The notes beneath the pieces were generated by a model. The model ran no database searches, had not been told where the DNA came from, and saw nothing but the letters and a program-made list of their open reading frames with translations. From Pseudolactococcus chungangensis CAU 28 = DSM 22330 (GTDB taxonomy: Bacteria; Bacillota; Bacilli; Lactobacillales; Streptococcaceae), in assembly GCF_002441885.1 (NCBI RefSeq), contig NZ_JXJT01000001.1, positions 142,467-206,466 of the forward strand: 64,000 nt of DNA, given 5' to 3'. Positions within the stretch are counted from its first letter, which is position 1; the number at the start of each line of letters is the position of its first letter. Position numbers and translations under genes: made by a program. Shown here piece by piece: positions 9,055-17,324 of the stretch.

Positions 9055-10037
9055 ACTCTCTTGAAATCAAACTTAATCACCCTGACGATGGGGCAAATCT
9101 TTTCGGAGCTCAGGAAAAACACTTGAAATATCTGGAAGAGGCGATTGGTGTCACCATACATTTTCGTAGTGAAGTAGTTCAGGTGGTATCAGACTCCGAC
9201 GAAAAAAATGAACTAACTCGTCTAGTTTTACAAGCTCTACTAGTCCTAGTTAGCCGTGGTCAGACTGTGAATACACCTGATGTTGTCACAGCTCTGACGA
9301 TGGCACGAAATGGTGAAATCAATAAATTTATCGCCCTTTATGAAGAGGAAATTACCAAGGATAGCAATGGTAAACCAATTCGTGTTAAAACGTTAGGTCA
9401 AAAAATCTATGTTGAAGATATCTTGCACCATGATATTACATTTGGCATTGGACCAGCTGGAACGGGAAAAACTTATCTGGCTGTTGTTTTAGCGACCACT
9501 GCACTCCGTCGGGGGCAGGTCAAACGCATTATCGTTACACGCCCAGCAGTAGAAGCCGGAGAAAATCTTGGTTTCTTACCAGGTGATTTACAAGAAAAAG
9601 TCGATCCCTACTTGCGCCCAATTTATGATGCTTTGTATAGTGTTTTAGGTAAAGTAACAGTTGAGCGCATGCTAGAACGTGGCACGATAGAAATTGCTCC
9701 TTTAGCTTATATGCGGGGTCGAACTTTGGATGATGCCTTTGTCATTTTAGATGAGGCACAAAATACCACCACTATGCAAATGAAAATGTTTCTAACCCGG
9801 TTGGGCTTTAACTCTAAAATGGTTATCAATGGTGATATTAGTCAGATTGATTTACCGAAACACGCTAAGTCAGGTTTGATTGATGCCAAAGATAAACTCG
9901 CTAAAATTAAGCAAGTTTCTTTTGTCTATTTCTCTGCAAAAGATGTTGTCAGACACCCAGTTGTAGCTGAAATTATTCGAGCATATGAAGATGATGCACA
10001 AGAACAAGGACAATCGGAAGGAAGCCATTATGAGTGA
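9051..10037 (+). CDS. phoH: PhoH-like ATPase
   Basis: Cytoplasmic P-loop ATPase of the PhoH/YlaK family, often next to ybeY and thought to act in RNA metabolism. The N-terminal part (MNSLEIKLNHPDDGANLFG) is followed by Walker A GPAGTGKTYLA and Walker B FVILDEAQN. Length 328 fits the family. The start is a TTG whose last bases form the stop of the upstream small gene; no strong ribosome binding site is seen, so translation is probably coupled. It overlaps the HIT gene by eight bases. Confidence 0.92.
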   Translation: MNSLEIKLNHPDDGANLFGAQEKHLKYLEEAIGVTIHFRSEVVQVVSDSDEKNELTRLVLQALLVLVSRGQTVNTPDVVTALTMARNGEINKFIALYEEEITKDSNGKPIRVKTLGQKIYVEDILHHDITFGIGPAGTGKTYLAVVLATTALRRGQVKRIIVTRPAVEAGENLGFLPGDLQEKVDPYLRPIYDALYSVLGKVTVERMLERGTIEIAPLAYMRGRTLDDAFVILDEAQNTTTMQMKMFLTRLGFNSKMVINGDISQIDLPKHAKSGLIDAKDKLAKIKQVSFVYFSAKDVVRHPVVAEIIRAYEDDAQEQGQSEGSHYE

Positions 10038-10500
10038 CTGGCGGGATAATCGTATTGCAGCGGCGCAACGTGGTGAAAATCCAATGGTGATGGTAGAGTT
10101 ATCATCTGGCTTTGCTTGCATTGGGGATACGCAATTTTTAGAGGGTTATTGTGTGCTTTTACCCAAGCGCGAAGTATCTAGTTTAAATGATTTGACCTTA
10201 GCAGAGCGTAGTCAATTCTTGACAGACATGTCCTTGATTGGTGATGCTTTACTTTCTGAGACGGATAGTTTTCGGATTAATTACGATATTTTAGGGAATA
10301 CAGATAATTATCTTCATGCCCACATTTTTCCACGTTATCAGTCAGAAGCACCAGAACGTTTGAAAAAGCCAGTTTGGCTTTATGATGAATCACATTGGTT
10401 TGATGATGCTTATGCGTACGATGCGCATAAACATGATGAACTTCGCTCAAAATTAACAGCTTATTTAAAAGATTTTGAACAGACCAAAGGGCGCATCTGA
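10030..10500 (+). CDS. HIT-family (histidine triad) hydrolase
   Basis: A 156-residue protein with a histidine-triad core, seen as DNYLHAHIFPRY. HIT proteins hydrolyse or transfer nucleoside phosphates such as Ap4A or AMP conjugates. The start at 10030 follows GGAAGG (10018-10023) inside the end of phoH. It sits in a compact phoH-HIT-ybeY run, so co-transcription is likely. The exact substrate cannot be told; the C-terminal half (WLYDESHWFDDAYAYD) is unlike the short Hint proteins. Confidence 0.8.
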   Translation: MSDWRDNRIAAAQRGENPMVMVELSSGFACIGDTQFLEGYCVLLPKREVSSLNDLTLAERSQFLTDMSLIGDALLSETDSFRINYDILGNTDNYLHAHIFPRYQSEAPERLKKPVWLYDESHWFDDAYAYDAHKHDELRSKLTAYLKDFEQTKGRI

Positions 10501-10542
10501 TTTCACTTGTTAGAGAACAGACAGAGAAAGGAGTGGTTGAAC

Positions 10543-11034
10543 ATGTATATTGAGATGCTAGACAAAACAGGGCAAGTACCAGATGAGCTACAACAGGATA
10601 CGATTAAGTTACTAAATTTTGCAGCTAATTTTATCCATTTACCTGAAAATAAAGAAATGGCCATTACGTATGTCTTGAATGATGAGATTCAGGTCATTAA
10701 CCGTGAGTATAGAGGTAAAGATGTCCCCACGGATGTGGTCAGTTTAGAATATGAACCAGAAGACATTGCTTTTGGTGAAGATTTCGAAATGCCAGAAGAA
10801 CTTCAGGCAGAGTTAGAAGACTTTGATAGTTTTATTGGTGAGCTTTATATCTCTATTGAAAAAGCGCAAGAACAGGCTGATAATTATGGTCATAGTTATG
10901 CGCGTGAGATGGGCTTTTTAGCGGTACATGGCTTTCTCCATATCAATGGCTACGACCACATGGTACCAGAAGACGAGAAAGTGATGTTTGCCTTACAGGA
11001 AGAGATTTTGACTGCTTATGGCCTTACGAGATAA
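10543..11034 (+). CDS. ybeY: Endoribonuclease YbeY
   Basis: Zinc-dependent endoribonuclease needed for 16S rRNA maturation and 70S quality control. The metal-binding signature [11 protein letters not shown] is complete. Length 163 residues is normal. The start at 10543 is chosen because AAAGGAG (10528-10534) precedes it at correct distance; an in-frame ATG at 10507 lacks one. The last 17 bases overlap dgkA. Confidence 0.95.
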   Translation: MYIEMLDKTGQVPDELQQDTIKLLNFAANFIHLPENKEMAITYVLNDEIQVINREYRGKDVPTDVVSLEYEPEDIAFGEDFEMPEELQAELEDFDSFIGELYISIEKAQEQADNYGHSYAREMGFLAVHGFLHINGYDHMVPEDEKVMFALQEEILTAYGLTR

Positions 11035-11419
11035 AAATACAGAGAAAAAGTGGAAAAACCGAACGGTTTATGCCTCGCTCGAATTTGCCTTAACTGGGAT
11101 TATCACTGCTTTTCGCGAGGAACGTAACTTACGTAAGCATGCCGTGAGTGCTAGTTTAGCTATCATTTTTGGTTTTGTCTTTAGGATTTCAAGGGTTGAG
11201 TGGCTATTTTTACTCTTGGCTATTTTTCTAGTTATTTTTGGAGAAATCATCAATTCAGCGATTGAAAATGTCGTTGATTTAGCAAGTGAGTATCACTTTT
11301 CTATGTTAGCAAAAAATGCCAAAGATATGGCAGCAGGAGCGGTCCTATTTATATCGCTATATGCTGTTATCGTTGGCATGATGATTTTTTTACCTAAAAT
11401 TTGGTTGCTGATTTTTTAA
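11018..11419 (+). CDS. dgkA: Undecaprenol/diacylglycerol kinase
   Basis: Small trimeric membrane kinase that in Gram-positives phosphorylates undecaprenol to recycle the cell-wall carrier lipid. Three membrane helices are evident, with the conserved active-site phrases [10 protein letters not shown] and [14 protein letters not shown]. Length 133 fits. It begins inside ybeY, so translation is coupled. Its stop lies two bases from the convergent comFC stop, so the two transcription units overlap at their 3' ends. Confidence 0.93.
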   Translation: MALRDKNTEKKWKNRTVYASLEFALTGIITAFREERNLRKHAVSASLAIIFGFVFRISRVEWLFLLLAIFLVIFGEIINSAIENVVDLASEYHFSMLAKNAKDMAAGAVLFISLYAVIVGMMIFLPKIWLLIF

Positions 11420-11421
11420 AT

Positions 11422-12069
11422 TCAGCGAAATAACGAAAAAGTTGAAACGTGGGCGCAGCCTGCGTTTTTTAATAGGCTCGCAGCGTGTCTGAGAGTTGCT
11501 CCGGTGGTGTAAATATCATCAATAATTACCAATTTATCAGGAATCTCCGCCTTGTCTTTCAGAGTGAATGGATTATCAGATGTCAGTCTCTCGGTTCGTG
11601 TTTTAAGAGATTGGTGGCTGGCTTCATTTTTGATTAATAGGTCAAGAAAAGGTAACTTAGCGCTGCTTAAAAAGCCAGCAACCTGATTGAACCCACGGGT
11701 TTGTAGACGCTCAGGTGATACGGGTATCGGTACGATGAGTTGTTTTTTTAGACTGCTTGTGAGTACAGTATTAAAAGCAGAGCGCAGTCTAAAATCACCC
11801 TGAAACTTATAGGTCTGAAAGTAAAATTTTGCAAACTCATTATAGTGGAAAATGGCACGATGTGGGATAGGATTGGTGACTTGTTGACAATCATTACAAG
11901 TACCTGTAATATCAGGTTTATAACAAATTTGACAATGTGTTTCTGAAATGACGTCAAATTGTGTCCAGCAATTCCGACAGACAGTTTCACGTGGTTTTCG
12001 AGACAAAAAAATATCCGAGAATTGAAATAGAGGTGCCAGTATATTGTGACACAACAAGCAATTGGTCAT
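11422..12069 (-). CDS. comFC: Competence protein ComFC (phosphoribosyltransferase-like)
   Basis: Late competence protein encoded with ComFA and involved in handling incoming single-stranded DNA. The N-terminus has four zinc-type cysteine pairs (CLLC, CRNC, CQIC, CNDC). The C-terminal half has the PRTase loop VIIDDIYTTGATL. Length 215 is normal. Its start overlaps the comFA stop by four bases. Confidence 0.93.
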   Translation of the reverse strand: MTNCLLCHNILAPLFQFSDIFLSRKPRETVCRNCWTQFDVISETHCQICYKPDITGTCNDCQQVTNPIPHRAIFHYNEFAKFYFQTYKFQGDFRLRSAFNTVLTSSLKKQLIVPIPVSPERLQTRGFNQVAGFLSSAKLPFLDLLIKNEASHQSLKTRTERLTSDNPFTLKDKAEIPDKLVIIDDIYTTGATLRHAASLLKNAGCAHVSTFSLFR

Positions 12070-13340
12070 GTGAAGCCTCCCAATCGATTCATCTGGCGAA
12101 TTTCGGATATCGCTCGTGTCATGTCTCTAGTCAAACCAGTATGAAAAAAGTAGACCAGACCTGTCGGTCGCTCAGGACTTCGCCCAGCACGCCCAGCAAT
12201 CTGAATCAGACTAGATTTGGTAAACAGGCGATGCTCACTGTGGACAACAAAAACATCGACTTTAGGGAAAGTCACACCACGCTCCAAAATTGTGGTTGAG
12301 ATTAAAATTGTGAGTTGGCCTTGTCGAAAGCGTTCAATTTTATCAACACGATCTTCACTAGTAGAGGCAACAAAGCCTATTCTCTCATCTGGGAAAAGAC
12401 GGCACAAATGCTCAGAGAATAATTTCCCAAAGGTAATGACGGGCGCAAAAATGAGGAGCGGGAAACCTGTTTCACGCTGTTTTTTGATGTGACGGTAGAT
12501 GAGTTTTTCACTGCCACTGAAGATGACTTTAGGGACAACGAGGGGGTTATCATGAAATCGGCGAGACAAAGAGACTTTTTCTAATTGACCCCGTTTGACT
12601 AGCTTGTCTAATTTATCCGTAGAAGTTGCAGTAAGATAAATCAAAGTTGAAGTCATTTTGCGAGACTGCTCAGCTGCAAAGTAAAGAGCATCATTATCAG
12701 CGAAGGGAAAGGCATCCACTTCGTCGATAATCAGCAAATCAAAGGCATGACGAAAACGCAGCAGTTGGTGGGTTGTAGAAATAACTAGTGGTGTTGGAAA
12801 GTAAGGCTCTGATTCAGCGTGCAAAAGAGAGATTGGTATGGAAAAATCACGAGATAGTCTGGTATGAAGTTCACGAGCGACATCGGTTCTGGGTGTTGCA
12901 ATACCAACGGTACCACCACTTGATATGATCTTAGACACCGCTGCATAAATCATCTCAGTTTTACCAGCCCCAGTGACGGCATGGACTAAAATCTGGGATT
13001 TTTGGTCAATTGCAGTGATGAGCGCTCTGGAAACCTCTGCCTGATAAGGTGTGAGCTGGCCATTCCAGAGGAGGGTATCTTGGGGTGAAAAATTTTGCTG
13101 CGGTAGATGATAAAGCAGTTCATCAGACCGAACGCGTCCGAGCTGCAAACACTCAGGACAAAAATAAGCAGAAATCTCTAACTTGACAGTTTGGAGAAGA
13201 GAACTCGTGCCACACCGATTACAAATAGCACACTTGTTAGTGAGCGTCATACCTGGAAAAGTTACGGTATTTGCAGGTAGATGTTCAAAGTCATCGCCAA
13301 GTTCTTGTCGCGTCAGCAAGCGACCAAATAAGTTATTCAT
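12066..13340 (-). CDS. comFA: DNA uptake helicase ComFA
   Basis: Superfamily 2 ATP-dependent translocase of the DNA uptake machine on the cytoplasmic side. Visible parts are the N-terminal zinc knuckle (CAICNRCG and CPEC), Walker A TGAGKTE, the DEVD box IIDEVDAFPF and motif VI QIAGRAGRS. Length 424 is normal. The upstream sequence contains a near-match to the ComX box only seven bases from the start codon. The reading frame is intact, so competence genes here look functional. Confidence 0.94.
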   Translation of the reverse strand: MNNLFGRLLTRQELGDDFEHLPANTVTFPGMTLTNKCAICNRCGTSSLLQTVKLEISAYFCPECLQLGRVRSDELLYHLPQQNFSPQDTLLWNGQLTPYQAEVSRALITAIDQKSQILVHAVTGAGKTEMIYAAVSKIISSGGTVGIATPRTDVARELHTRLSRDFSIPISLLHAESEPYFPTPLVISTTHQLLRFRHAFDLLIIDEVDAFPFADNDALYFAAEQSRKMTSTLIYLTATSTDKLDKLVKRGQLEKVSLSRRFHDNPLVVPKVIFSGSEKLIYRHIKKQRETGFPLLIFAPVITFGKLFSEHLCRLFPDERIGFVASTSEDRVDKIERFRQGQLTILISTTILERGVTFPKVDVFVVHSEHRLFTKSSLIQIAGRAGRSPERPTGLVYFFHTGLTRDMTRAISEIRQMNRLGGFT

Positions 13341-13347
13341 ACTTTCT

Positions 13348-13355
13348 TATACGTA
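13348..13355 (-). promoter_or_regulatory. Candidate ComX (cin/com) box of comFA
   Basis: Read on the minus strand the sequence is TACGTATA, seven of eight bases of the TACGAATA late-competence box, with a TTTTC tract about ten bases upstream of it. It is only seven bases from the ATG, close for a normal leader. Confidence 0.4.
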
Positions 13356-13368
13356 ATCCAACAGAAAA

Positions 13369-13377
13369 TGTTACAAT
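13369..13377 (+). promoter_or_regulatory. Extended -10 of the yigZ-family gene, leaderless arrangement
   Basis: TGTTACAAT is followed after six bases (ATTTTT) by the ATG at 13384. No ribosome binding site exists between them. Confidence 0.55.
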
Positions 13378-13383
13378 ATTTTT

Positions 13384-14007
13384 ATGACGATTACGATAAA
13401 AAATGATTTTATATTTGAAGAAGAGATTAAAAAATCACGCTTTATTTGTCACCTCAAGCGCGTGACAAGTGAAGAAGAGGCGCGTGAGTTTATCACTTCA
13501 ATCAAAAAACAGCACCATAAAGCCAATCATAATGTTTCGGCATTCACAATCGGTGAACATCAAGAAATTCAGCGCTCATCCGATGATGGCGAGCCTTCTG
13601 GGACAGCAGGTGTACCGATGTTAGACATCCTAAAAAAACGTGAACTGACCAACCTTGTGGCAGTCGTGACACGTTATTTTGGCGGTATTAAACTCGGCGC
13701 GGGAGGTCTGATTCGTGCTTATGCAGGTAGTGTCAATCACGCCATTGACGCCGTTGGGCTTGTCAAAATTGTCGAGCAGACGCAGCTAGACCTACACATG
13801 GATTACGGGCTTTTTGACAATGTTTCTAGGTATCTAGCAACTGCTGGTCTGGCTATCGCCGACTCAGTTTTCACGGATAGGGTTGTCATCTCTATCTTTG
13901 CGGATACAGCAGATATTGAGCAACTAAAACTTGACTTAATTGAGCAGTTTCATGGTAAGCTAGACCTAACTGTAGGCGATAAAAAACTTGTAGAAGTCGC
14001 TATTTAG
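13384..14007 (+). CDS. YigZ/IMPACT family protein
   Basis: A 207-residue IMPACT-family protein (UPF0029 N-domain plus a DUF1949 C-domain), of the YigZ/YvyE group of unknown biochemical role linked to translation regulation. The conserved phrase RSSDDGEPSGTAGVPML and the TRYFGGIKLGAGGLIRAY segment identify it. It is transcribed divergently from comFA across only 43 bases. It appears to be translated from a leaderless mRNA, since an extended -10 ends six bases before the ATG. Confidence 0.9.
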   Translation: MTITIKNDFIFEEEIKKSRFICHLKRVTSEEEAREFITSIKKQHHKANHNVSAFTIGEHQEIQRSSDDGEPSGTAGVPMLDILKKRELTNLVAVVTRYFGGIKLGAGGLIRAYAGSVNHAIDAVGLVKIVEQTQLDLHMDYGLFDNVSRYLATAGLAIADSVFTDRVVISIFADTADIEQLKLDLIEQFHGKLDLTVGDKKLVEVAI

Positions 14008-14093
14008 TGCTATAATAGACTTCCAGGAGATCTCTTGCTAGACTTCTTGGAAGAAATCAGACAAAATGTGCTTGTCACATTGCTTTAGAATTC

Positions 14094-14443
14094 GGGGTCG
14101 TTCTGGATTCGACAGGTGTTGTCGCGTATGAGCTGCGATTAGTGAGGCGCCACTCTAAACCGCCGCAGATAAATATAACTGCTAAAAATACACAAACTTA
14201 CGCAGTAGCTGCCTAAACCACAGCCTGCGTGCCTGACTTTCGCTCGCCTATGGCGATTTGATGGCCTAATTTAGTAGGATACGATTTGATGGTGTCTTGA
14301 CATCAGAGAAGAGATTAAGAGACTCGCAAGCTAACTTTGTTCGAGGATTGTCTCGTTAGCTTGTTAAATTTAGACAGTCCCTATGATTGTAGACGCTGAT
14401 ATAGCAAGGCATTTGGACGTGGGTTCGACTCCCACCGGCTCCA
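14094..14443 (+). ncRNA. ssrA: tmRNA (transfer-messenger RNA)
   Basis: Rescues stalled ribosomes by trans-translation. The 5' end GGGGTCGTTCTGGATTCGACAG pairs with the 3' CGGCTCC of the tRNA-like domain, and CCA is encoded at 14441-14443. The T-arm GGGTTCGACTCCC is at the 3' end. The resume codon is GCT at 14181 and the tag frame (14181-14216) reads AKNTQTYAVAA then TAA. The 3' end is the prophage attachment site, and the gene stays intact after integration. Confidence 0.97.
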
Positions 14444-14444
14444 T
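14428..14444. repeat. attL core, 17-bp direct repeat at the ssrA 3' end
   Basis: ACTCCCACCGGCTCCAT here is identical to 47202-47218. It covers the 3' T-arm and acceptor of the tmRNA, a classic target of tyrosine integrases. The integrase gene begins 130 bp away. The two copies bound about 32.8 kb of phage genes. Confidence 0.93.
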
Positions 14445-14476
14445 TATTACTATTCACAAATATTCATAACTATCTA

Positions 14477-14507
14477 AAAGCCTTTAAAATAAGGGTTTTT
14501 ATTTTTG
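14477..14507 (+). terminator. Phage-supplied terminator after ssrA
   Basis: AAAGCCTT and AAGGGTTT can pair with one G-G mismatch around a short A/T loop, followed by TTATTTTTGTTT. It lies inside attL and could end ssrA transcription now that the chromosomal terminator is 32.8 kb away. Confidence 0.4.
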
Positions 14508-14540
14508 TTTAATTCATATGTAATCATAACATTTCATAAA

Positions 14541-14562
14541 AAGGACACAACAAAGGACACAA
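14541..14562. repeat. Tandem AAGGACACAA boxes, candidate integrase arm sites (left)
   Basis: AAGGACACAA occurs at 14541-14550 and again at 14553-14562, 12 bp apart. The same motif occurs near attR at 47144-47153, with a degenerate partner after it. Short direct repeats flanking the core are typical arm-type sites. Confidence 0.5.
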
Positions 14563-14575
14563 CTTTCATCGTGTC

Positions 14576-15658
14576 CTAGAAATCCACGTATTTAGAAAAC
14601 TTCTCGCCAATATCATCAATGGCTTTTTGCGTAATGTGAGTATAGATGTTCATAGTTGTTTGTAAATCAGAGTGACCAAGTCTATGTTGGGCTTGTTTTA
14701 AAGTCATGCCTGATTCAAATATCAAGCTGGCATGTGTATGTCTAAATCCGTGTATTGTTATTTGTTTTAAATCGGAATCTTTTATTATTTGTAGCAGCCA
14801 CTTTCTAGGTTTTGCTGGAGATAGAACACCGCCATTTTCAGATTCAAATATTAGTTTTCTATCAGGATATTCTTCACGTAAATTATCCAGTATTTCTATA
14901 GTCTTTCTATCCAAGCTGATAAGACGTTCAGATGCTCTATTTTTAGTCGTGCTGACCTCTAAACCAGATTCTGACCTAGATATCGCTTTATTTATTTCAA
15001 GTGTGTTATCGTGCAGATCAGACCATTCTAGCGCAAGCAGCTCACCTTTTCGTATACCAGTGAACGCAAGCACTCGGAATAGAGCTATTTTTTGAATATC
15101 GCCAGTCTTTTCAGCCAAAGACATGAATTTTTTTAACTCCTCGTGATCGTAGAAGTTTTTAACCTCTTTGCGTTCTCGCTTTATTTTTGGTGCTGATACG
15201 CTGTCAGCTGGGTTGGTGTCAATATACCCAAGTCTTATACCGTAATTGAACACACTTCGAACAAATCCTAATAGCTTTCTTCCGAATTTGAGTTTGTTAC
15301 TCCATTCATTTTGAAATTCCTGTATCATTCTTGGAGTGATATCTTTTATTTTTTTATTCCCTAAATCTGGCAAAATATGATTTTTGAATTGCCTATCTGT
15401 TTTGTAGTAAGTGGAATCAATTACACTTTTTTCATACTCAGAGAGCCATTTCTTGTATAGGTTTTCAAATGAAATATCCGTTTTTTCTTCTGGTTTTTCT
15501 AGCTCGCTTTGTAGCTTAAATATCGCTTTTCTGGCATCTGATTTAGTTTTAAACCCACGCTTTCTGGTAAACTTGCTTCTTCCATTCTCTTTTCCGACGT
15601 ATATTTCAAAGGAATATGCGGTCGTACCGTCTTTTTTCTTGTATGATTTTATTTCCAT
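14576..15658 (-). CDS. int: Phage tyrosine integrase
   Basis: Site-specific recombinase that inserts and, with an excisionase, removes the prophage at ssrA. Domains in order: an AP2-like arm-binding N-terminus (1-55), a SAM-like core-binding domain (about 60-150) and the catalytic domain. The catalytic residues are visible as Arg in TGIRKGE, HGFRH, LGH and the nucleophile Tyr in NIYTH. Length 360 is normal for Gram-positive phages. AAGGAG precedes the start on the minus strand. It is the last gene of the leftward lysogeny module. Confidence 0.95.
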   Translation of the reverse strand: MEIKSYKKKDGTTAYSFEIYVGKENGRSKFTRKRGFKTKSDARKAIFKLQSELEKPEEKTDISFENLYKKWLSEYEKSVIDSTYYKTDRQFKNHILPDLGNKKIKDITPRMIQEFQNEWSNKLKFGRKLLGFVRSVFNYGIRLGYIDTNPADSVSAPKIKRERKEVKNFYDHEELKKFMSLAEKTGDIQKIALFRVLAFTGIRKGELLALEWSDLHDNTLEINKAISRSESGLEVSTTKNRASERLISLDRKTIEILDNLREEYPDRKLIFESENGGVLSPAKPRKWLLQIIKDSDLKQITIHGFRHTHASLIFESGMTLKQAQHRLGHSDLQTTMNIYTHITQKAIDDIGEKFSKYVDF

Positions 15659-15688
15659 ACGTCTAATCTCCTTATTTTGTGGTAAAAT

Positions 15689-15709
15689 AAAAAGGTAGTC
15701 ATCCTTTTT
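15689..15709 (-). terminator. Hairpin between the Ltp-like gene and int
   Basis: AAAAAGG and CCTTTTT (15689-15695, 15703-15709) form a 7-bp stem with T-runs on both strands. Read leftward it is a terminator just before the int ribosome binding site, so int would be expressed by read-through or from its own promoter. Confidence 0.5.
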
Positions 15710-15724
15710 ACTACGTTTCTATAT

Positions 15725-15767
15725 CGTTACTCACAATCTTTGCAGGGGAGTGAGTGACGTTTTTTTA
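15725..15767 (+). terminator. Plus-strand terminator upstream of int
   Basis: CGTTACTCAC (15725-15734) pairs with GTGAGTGACG (15750-15759) and is followed by TTTTTTT only in the rightward sense. It would stop transcripts running antisense to int toward the lysogeny genes. Confidence 0.5.
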
Positions 15768-15779
15768 TTTTACATTTTA

Positions 15780-16331
15780 TCAATCGTTTAAATGCTGAAT
15801 CGCGTATTCTGCTTCTTCAGGAGTGAATTTTTCTCCATTTTCAGATGTAAGTTGGTCTCTAATGGCTTCTGGAGACATAGCCATTGTGTCTTGGTAGCTT
15901 TTAGCTTTTTTTAAAGCATTTGCATTATAATCAGCTTTCAAATTATCTACAGCATATTGGGCTGCTTCAGGCGAATATTTTTCAGCGTACTCAGAGGTTA
16001 ATTGATCGTATATAGCGACTTTTGACATACTCATTGTTTTAGAATAAGATTCTGCTTTTTTTAACGCTGTTTCGTATTCAGTCGGAACTTTTGGTGTTTC
16101 TTCAGAACTTTTAGTATCCTGTTTAGATTCTGTTTTAGATTCTGTCTTTGATTCTGACTTAGATTCTTTCGTTTCAACTTTAGCAGTTTTTTCGGTATCT
16201 GCTTTTTTTGTTTTATCTTTATCACCACCGCCAACAGCACCAGCAATCACAATAACAATAATTAACCAAAACCACCATTTTTTAAAGAAAGGCTTTTTAG
16301 CCTTAGAAACTTTTTCATCTCTTTTTCCCAT
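15780..16331 (-). CDS. Ltp-like membrane-anchored protein, probable superinfection exclusion factor
   Basis: A 183-residue protein whose C-terminal half has two tandem copies of the host-cell-surface lipoprotein (Ltp) repeat: ALKKAESYSKTMSMSKVAIY and ALKKAKSYQDTMAMSPEAIR, each followed by QLTSE, KY/KFSPEEA-type and YAV/YAI segments. In phage TP-J34 the Ltp protein blocks DNA injection by other phages. Here the N-terminus (KKPFFKKWWFWLIIVIVIAGAV) is a single membrane helix without a lipobox Cys, then a Lys/Glu/Ser/Thr-rich linker. Location between repressor and int means it is likely expressed in the lysogen. AGGAAG precedes the start. Confidence 0.82.
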   Translation of the reverse strand: MGKRDEKVSKAKKPFFKKWWFWLIIVIVIAGAVGGGDKDKTKKADTEKTAKVETKESKSESKTESKTESKQDTKSSEETPKVPTEYETALKKAESYSKTMSMSKVAIYDQLTSEYAEKYSPEAAQYAVDNLKADYNANALKKAKSYQDTMAMSPEAIRDQLTSENGEKFTPEEAEYAIQHLND

Positions 16332-16430
16332 TTTTCAATTCTTCCTATAGCTTTTAACGTGAATCCTATCTACACGATTAAATTTATTATACACCAAAAC
16401 CTAACCTTTTTTAGGCTAGGTTTTTAGTAT

Positions 16431-17153
16431 TCACTTTTCAAGCGGTGTAAAACTAGCTACCACTTTACCGATAATTCTTGGTTCTTCTGAATAAGGTGCA
16501 AACTTATCACTATACTTTTCATTAGTAGAAACAAGTCGCAAGCCTTTTTCTTCTTTATAAACTTTTTTGATATAGCTTTGTCCGTCCCAATCAACAGCAT
16601 AAACGCAACCGTCATATTCAAATGGGCAAACTTTAATCAAAGCCACATCGCCATTTGGATAATCTGGTAACATTGAATCGCCAAATATCCAAGAAGCGTA
16701 GTCATAATCATATTCTTCATCATAATAAACAGTATCATAATTACCATCATCAAAATATCCATAACCAGTACCAGCAGACAGTTTTTCTTTAACGTTATAA
16801 GGAAATAATTGAACTAAATTTTCTTTATTCTGTTCATCTAACTCCGACTTGGCATAACTAACTACTTTTTCTTGACGTTCAGATTCAAGTTTAGCGAATA
16901 CTCTATCAAGAATCTGCTTAGTAGCGGAATTATCTTTTTTATTCTCGTTAACTCCTAACAAATATTCGGGAGTTATGTTCAAAACCCTTGCGAAATCATC
17001 AGCTCTGTTCAAAGGAAATTCACGAGTATAATTGAAATATCTTGATACTGCTGATTTAGCCATGTTTACTCGTCTAGCTAGTTCCGAAATGGATAAACCT
17101 TTTTTATCTTTTTCTTCTTTCAATATATTTACTATTTCTTCGTTAGTTCTCAA
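16431..17153 (-). CDS. CI-type phage repressor, LexA-like (HTH plus S24 peptidase)
   Basis: Maintains lysogeny by binding operators between itself and the Cro gene. Residues 1-65 form an XRE helix-turn-helix (ISELARRVNMAKSAVSRYFN). The C-terminal S24 domain has the catalytic Ser in FGDSMLPDYPNGD and Lys in SYIKKVY, with an Ala-Gly pair in KLSAGTGYG as candidate self-cleavage site. It should therefore be inactivated by RecA during DNA damage. Start is a TTG with AAAGGAG upstream on the minus strand. Length 240. Confidence 0.92.
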   Translation of the reverse strand: MRTNEEIVNILKEEKDKKGLSISELARRVNMAKSAVSRYFNYTREFPLNRADDFARVLNITPEYLLGVNENKKDNSATKQILDRVFAKLESERQEKVVSYAKSELDEQNKENLVQLFPYNVKEKLSAGTGYGYFDDGNYDTVYYDEEYDYDYASWIFGDSMLPDYPNGDVALIKVCPFEYDGCVYAVDWDGQSYIKKVYKEEKGLRLVSTNEKYSDKFAPYSEEPRIIGKVVASFTPLEK

Positions 17154-17182
17154 TTTTTCGCTCCTTTCTTTAATGTACTTAC

Positions 17183-17211
17183 ATTATAGCACCGTTCCCA
17201 AAAAAGCACAA
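17183..17211 (-). promoter_or_regulatory. Leftward lysogeny promoter (cI)
   Basis: On the minus strand an extended -10 TGCTATAAT (TATAAT at 17188-17183) lies 17 bp from a weak -35 TTGTGC (17211-17206). A GTTC half-site at 17194-17197 falls in the spacer. Confidence 0.65.
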
Positions 17212-17257
17212 TAGGTATTGCAAAAAAACTTTTTTGTATTTTTTTTAAATTTATGTG

Positions 17258-17286
17258 TTGACAAACGAGAACGAAAGAGATATACT
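17258..17286 (+). promoter_or_regulatory. Rightward early lytic promoter
   Basis: TTGACA (17258-17263), exactly 17 bp, then TATACT (17281-17286). A GAAC half-site sits in the spacer, so a bound repressor would block polymerase. Confidence 0.85.
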
Positions 17287-17292
17287 TAAATT

Positions 17293-17308
17293 GTTCCCGA
17301 TAAAGAAC
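17293..17308. promoter_or_regulatory. Candidate CI/Cro operator
   Basis: GTTCCCGATAAAGAAC is an inverted repeat GTTC-N8-GAAC just after the rightward -10. Further GTTC/GAAC half-sites lie at 17194-17197 and about 17270 in the two promoters. Confidence 0.55.
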
Positions 17309-17324
17309 GAAAGGAGAAATTATC

